A stretch of 64,000 bases of DNA from Candidatus Magasanikiibacteriota bacterium (GCA_903853785.1 CAINUM010000063.1:1-64000), one strand, 5' to 3'; counted from the first letter of the stretch, positions 8,203 through 16,638 are shown. The notes: generated by a model from the letters alone, not told the origin. Numbers and translations are program-made.

Positions 8203-8670
8203 TTATTTCATCCAATCTGAAATATACTGTCGACATTTGATTCCGGCTGCATCGAGCATTCGGCGTGAGGCGATACAAGCGTCAGTATCGTGGTATTTGT
8301 CACTTTCGTAAATAATTTCTACTACTCCATTTTGGAGAAGGGTTTTGGTACATTCATTACATGGAAAGAGGGTGCAATAAATTTTAGCACCAGAGACTTT
8401 TTGACTGGAATTGTAGACAGCATTTTCTTCAGCATGACAAACATAGGCATATTTGGTTTCAGTAAAGCCACCATCCCGGTCCCATGGTAAAATTCCACTC
8501 TCAATTCCTCGAGGGAAGCCATTATAGCCCAGTCCTAAAACAACATTGTGTTGGTCTGTAATGACCGCACCAGCCTGTGTGCTAGGGTCTTTTGAACGTT
8601 CAGCAATAGTATGGGCTATTCGCATGAAGCACTCGTCCCATGGAATGGCATTTTCTCTGTCTGTTAACAT
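8203..8670 (-). CDS. dCMP deaminase
   Basis: Zinc enzyme converting dCMP to dUMP, the substrate of thymidylate synthase. At 155 residues it has the cytidine-deaminase zinc motifs HAE at residues 79-81 and PCNEC with cysteines 104 and 107. An internal insertion (GFPRGIESGILPWDRDG) is typical of the dCMP deaminase/ComEB family rather than tRNA adenosine deaminases. It is the first gene of the minus-strand dTMP operon. The promoter is not clear by eye, because no well-spaced -35/-10 pair lies between 8671 and 8710. Confidence 0.92.
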   Translation of the reverse strand: MLTDRENAIPWDECFMRIAHTIAERSKDPSTQAGAVITDQHNVVLGLGYNGFPRGIESGILPWDRDGGFTETKYAYVCHAEENAVYNSSQKVSGAKIYCTLFPCNECTKTLLQNGVVEIIYESDKYHDTDACIASRRMLDAAGIKCRQYISDWMK

Positions 8671-8705
8671 AAAAATATAGGTTAATAAATCATAGTTATT
8701 TTAAC

Positions 8706-8732
8706 AAAAATAGCTATTGTTGCCAATAGCTA
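8706..8732 (-). terminator. Terminator of the PK-like/CYTH/NDT-like operon
   Basis: On the minus strand, a 9-bp stem (TAGCTATTG / CAATAGCTA) with a GCAA loop is followed by TTTTTG. It separates the three-gene unit upstream from the dTMP operon. Confidence 0.75.
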
Positions 8733-8755
8733 AAATTTAATGTTGATAACCGATT

Positions 8756-9169
8756 TTACTGCTTTAAATTTATTAAATATGTTACAAAATCTTCAGGTTT
8801 TACAACTTCGTCTATAAAACAAGATATTGGTAAATCTTTAATTGGGGCTGAAGATATCAGTTTGCGATTTTTTGAATGCGCGTAGCCAATCTCCAAACTA
8901 ACCCCGTTACCAACGTAGCCATTTTGAGAAAAAATATAGATTACGTCTGATTTGTCCATCCTCTTTAGGTGGTCGGCTAGATGCATCCAGTAAGTTTTTA
9001 ATATTTCAGGGTTTGTTAGGTGCTCTCCATTTTTTAAAATATCTTCTTCTCTTTCTAAAAATGGGTTTGGAATTGGAATCAAAACCTCAAAACCTTTTTC
9101 TTCTAATTCTTTGTGTAGTTTTAATACTTCTGGGTAGAATTTAAAACTTGAACAGATACAAATTTTCAT
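8756..9169 (-). CDS. Nucleoside 2-deoxyribosyltransferase-like protein
   Basis: A 137-residue protein of Rossmann-like alpha/beta pattern. The N-terminal strand KICICSSFKFYPEV and the C-terminal block SQNGYVGNGVSLEIGYAHS resemble the nucleoside 2-deoxyribosyltransferase fold, in which the glutamate of 'G-x-x-x-E-I-G-Y-A' is the expected catalytic position. Family members transfer or hydrolyse deoxyribosyl groups, and some act in signalling-nucleotide chemistry. Its start overlaps the CYTH gene stop by 4 bases, indicating translational coupling. The substrate cannot be read from sequence. Confidence 0.6.
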   Translation of the reverse strand: MKICICSSFKFYPEVLKLHKELEEKGFEVLIPIPNPFLEREEDILKNGEHLTNPEILKTYWMHLADHLKRMDKSDVIYIFSQNGYVGNGVSLEIGYAHSKNRKLISSAPIKDLPISCFIDEVVKPEDFVTYLINLKQ

Positions 9170-9690
9170 ATTTTTTTTCTAAGTATTAGCTCGAAATAAG
9201 CAGCTATCACTTGGTCATTTTTAGTTAGACCAAGTTTTTCTAAAAATTTACAAATCTCTTTCTGAACAACCTGACTATCAACTGATTCATTTACGATTTT
9301 TTCAACCTCGATATAATTTCCTAGACCTGCCACTTGGTCTAAACAGATTGAAAGTTTTTTATATTTATATAATGTTCTTACCTTTTTAACTTTGATAAGC
9401 CTTTTGAATCCCAAAGCGATTAGTAGTTTGGCTGTATCTTTGGGCTTTGTTGTTACAAATTCATATTCGTTATTATCCAGTATGTTTGAAAGTTTTTCTT
9501 TGACTGTAAGTGTGTAAATATTATTTTCCAGTCTTATTCTTGCAGACATTTTAGATAAATTTGTTTTATTCCCAATGTACACCTCATCAGATTGAGTGGT
9601 TTTTTTGAAAAATTCTACCCCAATTTTGTTGAGGTTTTTTCGAATAGAATCGACATTGTTAATTTTAGCTTTTACTTCTACTTCTTTCAT
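9166..9690 (-). CDS. CYTH-domain protein (class IV adenylyl cyclase/triphosphatase type)
   Basis: A 174-residue CYTH protein. The signature ExExK appears at the N-terminus as EVEVKAK. Alternating charged strands follow, including SARIRLENN, YTLTVKEK, LYKYKKLSICLDQV and YIEVEKI, which form the triphosphate tunnel in this family. CYTH enzymes act on triphosphates: adenylyl cyclase, thiamine triphosphatase or inorganic triphosphatase. The sequence does not decide which applies here. It overlaps the pyruvate-kinase-like gene by 26 bases and the following gene by 4. Confidence 0.8.
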   Translation of the reverse strand: MKEVEVKAKINNVDSIRKNLNKIGVEFFKKTTQSDEVYIGNKTNLSKMSARIRLENNIYTLTVKEKLSNILDNNEYEFVTTKPKDTAKLLIALGFKRLIKVKKVRTLYKYKKLSICLDQVAGLGNYIEVEKIVNESVDSQVVQKEICKFLEKLGLTKNDQVIAAYFELILRKKI

Positions 9691-10693
9691 ATTTCAAAGC
9701 TTCGTCGATAATTTTCTTCGCCACACTAATTGAATAAGCTGGTCTTAGCCCCATGGTAGTTTCTTGGCACAACATTATTCCATTTACACCATCTAAAACC
9801 ATATCGGTAAGATTGATAATTTCAGCACGATAAGGGATATAATTATTGATAGTACTTTCCAAAATTTGTGTTGAAACCAAAATTAAACGTTTGTATTTTT
9901 TTGCAGTATTTATGATGTTTCTCTGGATAAGACCGATTTTTTCAAACGGTACGTTAACTCCAATTTCACCTCTATCTAACAAAACATAACGATATGATTC
10001 ATCTTGGCAAATAGCTTCTATATTATCTACAGCAATCTGATCTTCGATTTTTAGCATTATTTTTGTTTTTGAACCGATTTCTTTTTTAACCAATTCTCTT
10101 ATATTTTTATTTGTTTCCTCTCCAAAATAAGAGACTGCACAATAACTTATGGATAAATCTTTTACCGCTTCAAATATTTTTTTGTAATCATTTATCACAT
10201 TATTTTCATCCAAGCGATTTGTGATATTAAAAGTTTTCATATACTGAATTACACCGTTGTTGAGGATTTCACATTTAATTGTGTCTGTATCAATAATCTC
10301 TTTTACGTGTAAAGCGATCTCACCATCGCCATGTGTAATTAGTTGATTTACTCTAACCTTCTCTCCTAGTTTTTGAATTTGAACAGGAATGAATTGGTTG
10401 CAGTCGTTAGAATATGAAGCGGATTTAAAAATAAATTCTTCTTTTTCTCTTACCGCAAACATTTTAATATCAAAATCGCCTAAGCGGACTTTGTTTAACG
10501 GCATATCGATCATGATTTTGCATTCACTATGCAATTCATCGATTGCTTCTTGAGCGATTTTTATATTATTTACATTAGCCTCAATTGATCCGTAAGAAAA
10601 ATTAAAACGCAAAATATCAGCCCCAGATAAAATTATTTTTTTTATTTTATCCTCTGCAAATGAATTAAAGCCAATTCCAGCAATTATTAACAT
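9665..10693 (-). CDS. Pyruvate-kinase-like protein, divergent, barrel only
   Basis: A 342-residue protein with the order of pyruvate kinase barrel motifs: RFNFSYG near residue 30 (RLNFSHG in true enzymes), IDMPLNKVRLG, LKIEDQIAVDNI, LDRGEIGVNVPFEKIGLIQ, STQILES and DGVNGIMLCQETTMG. The catalytic lysine and glutamate of KIE are kept, but the second metal ligand region reads RGEIG instead of RGDLG, and HG of the potassium site is YG. The C-terminal regulatory domain is absent and the B domain is short. It may be a paralog with altered chemistry rather than the glycolytic enzyme. It is first in a three-gene coupled unit. Confidence 0.75.
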   Translation of the reverse strand: MLIIAGIGFNSFAEDKIKKIILSGADILRFNFSYGSIEANVNNIKIAQEAIDELHSECKIMIDMPLNKVRLGDFDIKMFAVREKEEFIFKSASYSNDCNQFIPVQIQKLGEKVRVNQLITHGDGEIALHVKEIIDTDTIKCEILNNGVIQYMKTFNITNRLDENNVINDYKKIFEAVKDLSISYCAVSYFGEETNKNIRELVKKEIGSKTKIMLKIEDQIAVDNIEAICQDESYRYVLLDRGEIGVNVPFEKIGLIQRNIINTAKKYKRLILVSTQILESTINNYIPYRAEIINLTDMVLDGVNGIMLCQETTMGLRPAYSISVAKKIIDEALKYERSRSKS

Positions 10694-10703
10694 ATAGGGA
10701 TTT

Positions 10704-10730
10704 AAAAAATACCCCTCAATAATGAGGGGT
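10704..10730 (-). terminator. Terminator after rplA
   Basis: On the minus strand, an ACCCCTCA / TGAGGGGT stem with a 4-base loop is followed by ATTTTTT, immediately before the start of the pyruvate-kinase-like gene. Confidence 0.85.
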
Positions 10731-10737
10731 AAAATTT

Positions 10738-11424
10738 TTAGTTTTCGTTAATTCTGATTGACGGCCCCATCGTTGAACAAAGGACTAAATTTTTTATGTA
10801 TGATCCTTTGATTGTTGTTGGTCGTGCTTTTTTCAAAGCTTCTAAAAATGCAGATAAGTTTTCTTTTAATTTAGCATCGTCAAAACTAATTTTACCAACA
10901 ATCTGGTGTACATTAGCAGTGTCGTCGTTTTTAAAAGTAACTTTACCTTTTTTCAATTCTTCTACCATTTTTTTGATGTTTGGTCCGACAGTTTCGGTTT
11001 TTGGACTAGGCATCAAACCTTTTGGACCAAGCACTTTAGCAATGGCGGCCAATTTAGGCATCATATCTGGAGTAGTTACGGCTACCTCAAAATCAATTTT
11101 ACCAGTATCTTTAATTTTTTTGATTCCTTCTTCAGTATAAACAACGTCAGCACCGGCTTCGTTAGCCTCTTTTTCTTTTTCACTAGAACAGAAAACAGCT
11201 ACTTTTTTTGTTTTACCAATACCATGAGGTAATACTACAGTTGCACGGATCAATTGGTCACCTTTTTTTGGATCAATACCTAAATGAGCGTGAATTTCGA
11301 CACTAGCGTCAAATTTAACACCAGATGTTTCTTTAACCAGAGCGATTGCTTCGTCTAGAGAATAAACCTTGTTTTTGTCTACTTTGCCGGCAATTTTTGC
11401 CATGCGCTTTGTTAATTTAACCAT
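10738..11424 (-). CDS. rplA: Ribosomal protein uL1
   Basis: Binds 23S rRNA at the mobile L1 stalk near the E site and is a classic translational repressor of its own mRNA. The 228 residues match the family throughout, with blocks PKKGDQLIRATVVLPHG, GLMPSPKTETVG and KGSYIKNLVLCSTMGPSIRI. The gene stands alone: rplK, which usually precedes it, is not adjacent. It has its own promoter, a structured leader and a terminator. uL1 is lost in some CPR lineages but is present here. Confidence 0.97.
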   Translation of the reverse strand: MVKLTKRMAKIAGKVDKNKVYSLDEAIALVKETSGVKFDASVEIHAHLGIDPKKGDQLIRATVVLPHGIGKTKKVAVFCSSEKEKEANEAGADVVYTEEGIKKIKDTGKIDFEVAVTTPDMMPKLAAIAKVLGPKGLMPSPKTETVGPNIKKMVEELKKGKVTFKNDDTANVHQIVGKISFDDAKLKENLSAFLEALKKARPTTIKGSYIKNLVLCSTMGPSIRINEN

Positions 11425-11432
11425 ATTTTTTT

Positions 11433-11486
11433 TAATCGCAGTTGCGATTTTAGTGGTACAAACTCTCGAGTGGTCGAGATCCCACC
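11433..11486 (-). promoter_or_regulatory. Structured rplA leader, possible uL1 autoregulatory site
   Basis: On the minus strand an outer stem (GGTGG with ACCAC) and an inner stem (CTCGA with TCGAG) are separated by an asymmetric internal loop at 11453-11486. A second hairpin (AATCGC AACT GCGATT) at 11433-11450 lies just upstream of the start. Two helices joined by an asymmetric loop is the general form of uL1 mRNA operators, so autoregulation is plausible but unproven. Confidence 0.45.
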
Positions 11487-11500
11487 ATTAATACAATGTA

Positions 11501-11529
11501 TTTATAGCTTAATTTTCAATGTTTGTCAA
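11501..11529 (-). promoter_or_regulatory. Promoter of rplA
   Basis: On the minus strand, TTGACA, a 17-base spacer and TATAAA form a near-consensus sigma-70 type promoter. Transcription would begin near 11494. Confidence 0.8.
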
Positions 11530-11532
11530 CTA

Positions 11533-12015
11533 TTAACCCACCGAAAATAGTCGTAAAAAGACCTTTTTAAAAAGCTTTCCAACTTCACGAACACCATGGC
11601 GTACTTGTCTAAAATAAGCTATGTTGAGCAAAAGAAGCAGTACTACCACGACTGCATCATAACTTTGGCGCAACCAGTATTCATCTGCTAATCTGACCCA
11701 CATACCAAATTCATCAAAAGTCAAACCGAGCCCTATTCCATAAATTGCAGTGCAAATTTTGAAAATTTCTGATTCAGCTTCGGGGCGACGTAATATTAAA
11801 TATAGACCGATTAATACTAAAATAAATACCCCGTAAGTAAAATGATGAATGTGTACCCCCCGAACAGTAAGAAAAAAGTTTGGTAACCATCTTCCAATTA
11901 CTAAATAAACCATCAATCTAGAAACGACAAAAGTAATAAGAAAATAAAAAATTATCACACCAATTACATGTTGATTTTTGTTTGAATCAATTTTCAATTT
12001 CCAATCCGCCTCCAT
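11533..12015 (-). CDS. Conserved integral membrane protein with HIHH motif
   Basis: A 160-residue protein with about four transmembrane helices, near residues 17-40, 55-77, 87-105 and 120-138. Two conserved-looking polar blocks stand out: RGVHIHHFTYG at the second helix and GLTFDEFGMW after the third. The histidines and acidic residues could bind a metal within the membrane, but no function is known to me. It begins 3 bases after the topA stop, so it is probably cotranscribed with topA. Its tail is basic (RHGVREVGKLFKKVF). Confidence 0.6.
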   Translation of the reverse strand: MEADWKLKIDSNKNQHVIGVIIFYFLITFVVSRLMVYLVIGRWLPNFFLTVRGVHIHHFTYGVFILVLIGLYLILRRPEAESEIFKICTAIYGIGLGLTFDEFGMWVRLADEYWLRQSYDAVVVVLLLLLNIAYFRQVRHGVREVGKLFKKVFLRLFSVG

Positions 12016-12018
12016 ATT

Positions 12019-14073
12019 TTATTTACACTCCTTATTGGAACATTTGATCTCACCTTTGAAAGTTTGGGTAAGTAGAGAACCACATTTTTCACATTTTTCA
12101 CCAGTTGGTTTGTCCCAAAGCGCAAAATCACATTTAGGATATTTGTTGCAACCGTAAAATGTTTTTCCACGTTTGCTACGACGTTCTGCCAAATCTCCCT
12201 CAAGACATTTTGGACATTTTACTCCAGTGACTACGTCGATATTTTTTGTTGTTTTGCATTCTGGATAACCGGTGCAGGCCATAAATTTGCCAAAGCGACC
12301 AGTTTTAATAACCATTGGTTTACCACATTTTTCACAAACCTCTTCAGTAGTTTCATCTGGAATTTTTTCTTTTTGAGGAATTTCTTTGTCTTTAATTTTC
12401 AAATTTTCTTTAAAAGGATGATAAAAATCAGCAATCACTGGTTGCCATTGTTTTTCGCCTCTAGCAATCGCGTCAAAGTTTTCTTCCATCTGGGCAGTAA
12501 AAGAAAAATCGACAATATTTGGAAAGTGTTGAACCAATAAATCGTTTACTACAAAAGCAACTTCGCGAGGTTTGAGGCGTTTTTTATCGTCACGTTCAAC
12601 GTAGCCACGATCCTCGATAGTAGCGATGGTTGGGGCAAAAGTAGACGGTCTGCCAACACCATATTCTTCAAGAGCTTTAACCAAGGCTGCATCATTGTAG
12701 CGAGCGGGTGGTTCAGTGTGGTGCTGTTCTGTTTTTATTTCTTGGCAGTTTACTTTTTCACCATTTTCCAAATTTGGCAAAGCGTTATCTTTGCTTTTTT
12801 CTGGATATAATTTTAAGAAACCATCAAAGATTATAGTTTGGCCAGTAGCTCGGAAAATATAATTATTTGTGGAAGTAATATTTGCACCGGTCGATGCGAC
12901 ATCAGCAGCAGCCATCTGTGTACCCATCGCTCGATTCCAGATTAGCTCATAAAGTTTGAATTGATTTTTTTCCAAAAATGGTTCAACGATAGCTGGAGTT
13001 CGTTTAGCTTCAGTTGGACGAATAGCTTCATGGGCTTCTTGAGCATTTTTACTTTTATTGGTATAGGCACGTGGTTTTTCAAGGCTATATTTTGCACCAA
13101 ATTCTTCGTCAATCACGGCTTTGGCATCTTCCAAAAATTTTGTTGATAAATTTACAGCATCCGTACGCATGTAAGTAATCAAACCATGAGAACCTTGTGA
13201 ACCAAGTTCCACACCCTCATAAAGTTGTTGTGCTAGGCGCATCGTTTGTTTGGCAGAAAATCCTAAACGATTGTTGGCGTCCTGTTGTAAACTAGAAGTT
13301 GTAAATGGAGGTGGGGGATTTCGTTTGCTATTTTTCTTTTCAACTGCACTAACAGTATAAGAAACACCAACAAGGTCTGCAAATATTTTATCGGCCGTTT
13401 CCTTATTTTTAATATCCAATTTTTCTAATTTTTTTTCAGGTGTAGCCGAAAGTTTGGCTTCAAAATTTATTTTTTCTTTATTTTCAAAAATACCCTCTAC
13501 AGACCAGTATTCTTCTGGTTTAAAATCTAAAATCTCTCGTTCGCGTTCGACGGTGAGTCGCATGGCCACACTTTGTACACGACCAGCAGATAGTCCCTTG
13601 GCTACTTTGCGCCATAAAAATGGAGATAGTTCATAGCCTACCAATCTGTCTAAAATACGTCGTGCTTGTTGAGCGTCAACCATTTTTAGATCCAGTGCTC
13701 GGGGGTTGGCAATGGCATGTTCAACAGCAGTTTTGGTAATTTCATGGAAAGCAATACGTTGGGCTTTGGCCGGATCTACACCCAATACTTGTGCCAAATG
13801 CCAGGAGATCGCTTCTCCCTCACGATCCTCATCGGTAGCGAATAGGATGTCGTCAGTTTTTTTGGCAGCGTCTTTAAGTTCTTTGATTACTTTGCTTTTG
13901 TCACGACTATTGATGTATTGTGGTTCAAAATTATGTTCAATATCAATACCCATCTTACTTTTTGGAAGATCACGAACATGTCCAAATGATGATTTGACGA
14001 CAAAACTTTTCCCTAAGAATTTGGAAATAGTTTTGGCTTTAGCCGGTGACTCTACTATGACAAGTTTTGACAT
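12019..14073 (-). CDS. topA: DNA topoisomerase I
   Basis: Relaxes negative supercoils through a tyrosine-DNA intermediate. The ATG at 14073 gives the family N-terminus SKLVIVESPAKAKTISKFLG, and the frame's upstream extension has no support. The TOPRIM acidic motif is in FATDEDREGEAISW, and the active-site tyrosine is in GLITYMRTD. The C-terminus has three Cys4 zinc elements, starting at CEKCGKPM, CPKCLEGD and CEKCGSLL. At 684 residues it is complete. It has a divergent promoter shared with the neighbouring plus-strand gene. Confidence 0.96.
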   Translation of the reverse strand: MSKLVIVESPAKAKTISKFLGKSFVVKSSFGHVRDLPKSKMGIDIEHNFEPQYINSRDKSKVIKELKDAAKKTDDILFATDEDREGEAISWHLAQVLGVDPAKAQRIAFHEITKTAVEHAIANPRALDLKMVDAQQARRILDRLVGYELSPFLWRKVAKGLSAGRVQSVAMRLTVEREREILDFKPEEYWSVEGIFENKEKINFEAKLSATPEKKLEKLDIKNKETADKIFADLVGVSYTVSAVEKKNSKRNPPPPFTTSSLQQDANNRLGFSAKQTMRLAQQLYEGVELGSQGSHGLITYMRTDAVNLSTKFLEDAKAVIDEEFGAKYSLEKPRAYTNKSKNAQEAHEAIRPTEAKRTPAIVEPFLEKNQFKLYELIWNRAMGTQMAAADVASTGANITSTNNYIFRATGQTIIFDGFLKLYPEKSKDNALPNLENGEKVNCQEIKTEQHHTEPPARYNDAALVKALEEYGVGRPSTFAPTIATIEDRGYVERDDKKRLKPREVAFVVNDLLVQHFPNIVDFSFTAQMEENFDAIARGEKQWQPVIADFYHPFKENLKIKDKEIPQKEKIPDETTEEVCEKCGKPMVIKTGRFGKFMACTGYPECKTTKNIDVVTGVKCPKCLEGDLAERRSKRGKTFYGCNKYPKCDFALWDKPTGEKCEKCGSLLTQTFKGEIKCSNKECK

Positions 14074-14095
14074 AAAAATATTATTTTGCCCTCTT

Positions 14096-14138
14096 AAGAT
14101 AATGGATTTTGACTGAATTGTCAATTTTATGGTAAAAT
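14096..14138. promoter_or_regulatory. Overlapping divergent promoters, topA and 14167 gene
   Basis: Minus strand for topA: TTGACA (14119-14124), a 17-base spacer and TATCTT (14096-14101). Plus strand: TTGACT (14109-14114), an 18-base spacer and TAAAAT (14133-14138). The two promoters overlap, so polymerase binding in one direction should compete with the other. Confidence 0.65.
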
Positions 14139-14166
14139 TTATGCAGAAATAATTATAAATATTTAT

Positions 14167-14877
14167 ATGAGTGATGATGAAAAAGGAAAAGGTAAGTGGG
14201 CAAATTGGAAGGCGCAAGGAGGTGATGTGCCCGGTGGTTTGTACGAAGATGAAGAACCGGAAATAATTTTTGCGATGCCACCTGTTTCGCGTTTAATATC
14301 CGATGAAGAACCTACCCCACTAATGGGGCAAGTGTCTGTTAAAAATAAGACAGCCCACCCAGCCCAAGAAATTACTTTAGATCAGATTCAAGATAGATTA
14401 AGAATGGAATCAGGTCGAGCTGCTGGGATGAAACGAGAAATGGAAAGTGAAAAACAGGGTGCGAAAGAATTAGAAGATATATTCGAAGCGGTAGAAGCTG
14501 GGAACGAAAGTGTAATAAAAGGCTTGATCGTGAGGGAGTTCGGAAATGTTGAATTTGACAACTTAAATGACATGCAGATTCGTTTAGATGATTTTTTCTC
14601 TGGAAGCAGAGATCTGAGTGTTAATATCGATCTGACCAAATCACCGCCTAAAAACAAAAAAATGAGTTTTGTTTTCAGACCCCGAGTTGCCGGCGCAGCA
14701 CCATTTGTAGAAGTAACGTTGGTAAATGAAACTGGACTCGGTAAAGCTAAAAACGAAACTATTACTCATGTTGGAAGTGTAAAAATTGTCAATCCAGATG
14801 GGTCACCCTATGTTGCCGCGGCTAAAGAAAAGAAAACAAATTGGTTTTCTGGAATGTTTGGAAAAAAGAAAAAATAA
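14167..14877 (+). CDS. Hypothetical cytosolic protein
   Basis: I do not recognise this 236-residue protein. It has no signal peptide or membrane helix. The N-terminus is low-complexity and glycine/lysine-rich (EKGKGKWANWKAQGG), then acidic and proline-rich to about residue 60. A charged helix-forming stretch follows at 75-120, with KREMESEKQGAKELEDI. A beta-rich part at about 140-210 includes DLSVNIDLTKSPP and SFVFRPRVAGAAPFVEVTLV. The tail is basic (WFSGMFGKKKK). It has its own promoter divergent from topA and a terminator shared with dprA. Confidence 0.6.
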   Translation: MSDDEKGKGKWANWKAQGGDVPGGLYEDEEPEIIFAMPPVSRLISDEEPTPLMGQVSVKNKTAHPAQEITLDQIQDRLRMESGRAAGMKREMESEKQGAKELEDIFEAVEAGNESVIKGLIVREFGNVEFDNLNDMQIRLDDFFSGSRDLSVNIDLTKSPPKNKKMSFVFRPRVAGAAPFVEVTLVNETGLGKAKNETITHVGSVKIVNPDGSPYVAAAKEKKTNWFSGMFGKKKK

Positions 14878-14884
14878 TTTTTTT

Positions 14885-14917
14885 AAAATAACCCTGATAT
14901 CCAGGGTTATTTTTTTA
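14885..14917. terminator. Bidirectional terminator between convergent genes
   Basis: An AATAACCCTG / CAGGGTTATT stem is flanked by A and T runs. It ends the 14167 gene on the plus strand and overlaps the 3' end of dprA on the minus strand. Confidence 0.8.
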
Positions 14918-15986
14918 TATAATTCATTCCACCAACATTTTTAATTGATCCTTTAATTTCCATTAATATTAAAGTAGAACTAACCACAGAACTATCGAGC
15001 TTGCTCTCTAAAATGATCATATTTATATTTTTCGGCTCTTTGGTTAAATATTTTAGAATATTGTTTTCTACTTCATTATCACCAGTAGATTCAAAGGTCG
15101 GAGTTACTTGTTTAACGGTTTGTAAATTCAGTGCTTCCAAAATATCATTTGGTTCGGTTATCATTTTGGCGCCAAATTTTATAAGATTATTTGGGCCGGA
15201 TCCAGTGGGGGAGGTCGTCGCATGAGGTACGGCCATAACTTCGCGATTGTAATCAAGAGCACAGCGAGAAGTGATGAGTGCTCCGGATTTTATCGGTGCC
15301 TCAATAACTAGAGTTCCTAAACTTAATCCGGCTACAATACGATTACGCGCCGGAAAAGAATATTGAGTAGGTAAAAATCCAGGCGGATATTCAGAAATCA
15401 ATGCACCGCCATTATATAATATTTTTTCAGATAGTTGTTTATGTGCAGATGGGTAAACACTCTGCCGATCGATACCAGAACCTAACACGGCTAAAGTTAT
15501 ACCGTTGGCCGCTAGTGCGGTATTGTGTGCTACACCGTCAATACCAAGAGCTAGCCCACTGACAATTACCACGCCTTGGCGAGCGATTGGCATCACCAGG
15601 TCTTCACAGATTATTTTACCGTAGGTCGTCATACGTCTTGTACCAACGACCGCGAGAGTCGGCATTTCGGTTGGTGGTAATGTCCCGCGATAAAAAAGAG
15701 TGTGTGGAGGGTCGTTAATTTCAGATAGAAGAACTGGATAATAGTTGTCACCCAAAGAAACTGTTTGAATATTTTCTTTTATTAAGTTTTCGAGTATTTT
15801 TTCGATAGGATTTTTGTCGCGCCAAGTTAAAAATTCAGAGGCAATATTTTCTTCCAAGCCGGCTTTAAGCAGTTCGTCTAATTCTGTAATATGTAAATTT
15901 TGAAAATCAGTAAAATGAATTTTTAAAGCAGTGTAACGTTTGTAAGTAATTTTTGGAAAGTGAGCTAGCCAAGCGTGATAATTCAT
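14907..15986 (-). CDS. dprA: DNA-processing protein DprA
   Basis: Loads RecA onto incoming single-stranded DNA during natural transformation. At 359 residues it has a helical N-terminal region, the Rossmann-like core with VVGTRRMTTYG, SGLALGIDGVAHNTAL and GSGIDRQSVYP, then SFPARNRIVAGLS and a C-terminal winged-helix-like segment (residues about 295-359) that ends in GSIKNVGGMNYIKK. The R-x-x-T-x-Y-G motif is intact. Its presence suggests that uptake of external DNA is possible. The promoter is weak, an extended -10 (TGATATACT) near 16020. Confidence 0.94.
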   Translation of the reverse strand: MNYHAWLAHFPKITYKRYTALKIHFTDFQNLHITELDELLKAGLEENIASEFLTWRDKNPIEKILENLIKENIQTVSLGDNYYPVLLSEINDPPHTLFYRGTLPPTEMPTLAVVGTRRMTTYGKIICEDLVMPIARQGVVIVSGLALGIDGVAHNTALAANGITLAVLGSGIDRQSVYPSAHKQLSEKILYNGGALISEYPPGFLPTQYSFPARNRIVAGLSLGTLVIEAPIKSGALITSRCALDYNREVMAVPHATTSPTGSGPNNLIKFGAKMITEPNDILEALNLQTVKQVTPTFESTGDNEVENNILKYLTKEPKNINMIILESKLDSSVVSSTLILMEIKGSIKNVGGMNYIKK

Positions 15987-16049
15987 AATTAAATAATGAA
16001 TTAATTTTTATTAGTTACAGTATATCATATTTGTAATTGTCTTGAAATT

Positions 16050-16076
16050 AAAAAAGAGACCCGATAGTCTCTTTTT
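16050..16076 (-). terminator. Terminator after pth
   Basis: A 10-bp AAAAAGAGAC / GTCTCTTTTT stem with a 6-base loop. On the minus strand it is followed by T residues, separating pth from dprA. Confidence 0.8.
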
Positions 16077-16087
16077 AAAATTATATT

Positions 16088-16627
16088 TTATTCAACTGCT
16101 GACAATCTTTTTATTTCTACTGCGGCATGGTCCATAGCAGTTTGTAAAAGTTTGAATTCTTCTTTAGTAAATTTATTTAAAACAAAGTTACTAATTACTT
16201 CAATTTTTTCTTTTTCCACCGGTCCAACTCCGATGCGTATGCGGGTAAAATCTTGTGTACCAATATGCTCGATAATAGATTTTATTCCGTTGTGTCCTGC
16301 TGCACCACGATTTGTTTGTACGCGAATTTCTCCAACTGGAATATCTTTGTCATCATGCACGATCACAATGTCCTTGGCGGCTAAACGATAAAAATTTAAC
16401 ATGATACTAACTGAAATGCCAGAATTGTTCATGAAAGTCTGGGGCTTTGCCAATATCACTTTATTGCGTCCGACTTTATAATCAAAAACCTCAGCCTGAA
16501 GTTTTGAAGATTTTTTGGAAGATAGATTTTCTGATTCAGCAAATCTATCCAAAGTTAGCCAGCCAGCATTGTGGCGAGTTAATTCAAATTCTTTACCTGG
16601 ATTTCCAAGACCGACGATGAGCTTCAT
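16088..16627 (-). CDS. pth: Peptidyl-tRNA hydrolase
   Basis: Cleaves peptidyl-tRNAs released by stalled ribosomes. At 179 residues it has the family start KLIVGLGNPGKEFELTRHNAGW with the catalytic histidine in RHNAG, FMNNSGISV, the aspartate in VHDDKDIPVG, and GAAGHNGIKSI. The domain is complete. It is 11 bases downstream of der, in the same orientation. Confidence 0.96.
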   Translation of the reverse strand: MKLIVGLGNPGKEFELTRHNAGWLTLDRFAESENLSSKKSSKLQAEVFDYKVGRNKVILAKPQTFMNNSGISVSIMLNFYRLAAKDIVIVHDDKDIPVGEIRVQTNRGAAGHNGIKSIIEHIGTQDFTRIRIGVGPVEKEKIEVISNFVLNKFTKEEFKLLQTAMDHAAVEIKRLSAVE

Positions 16628-16638
16628 AATTTCTAATT

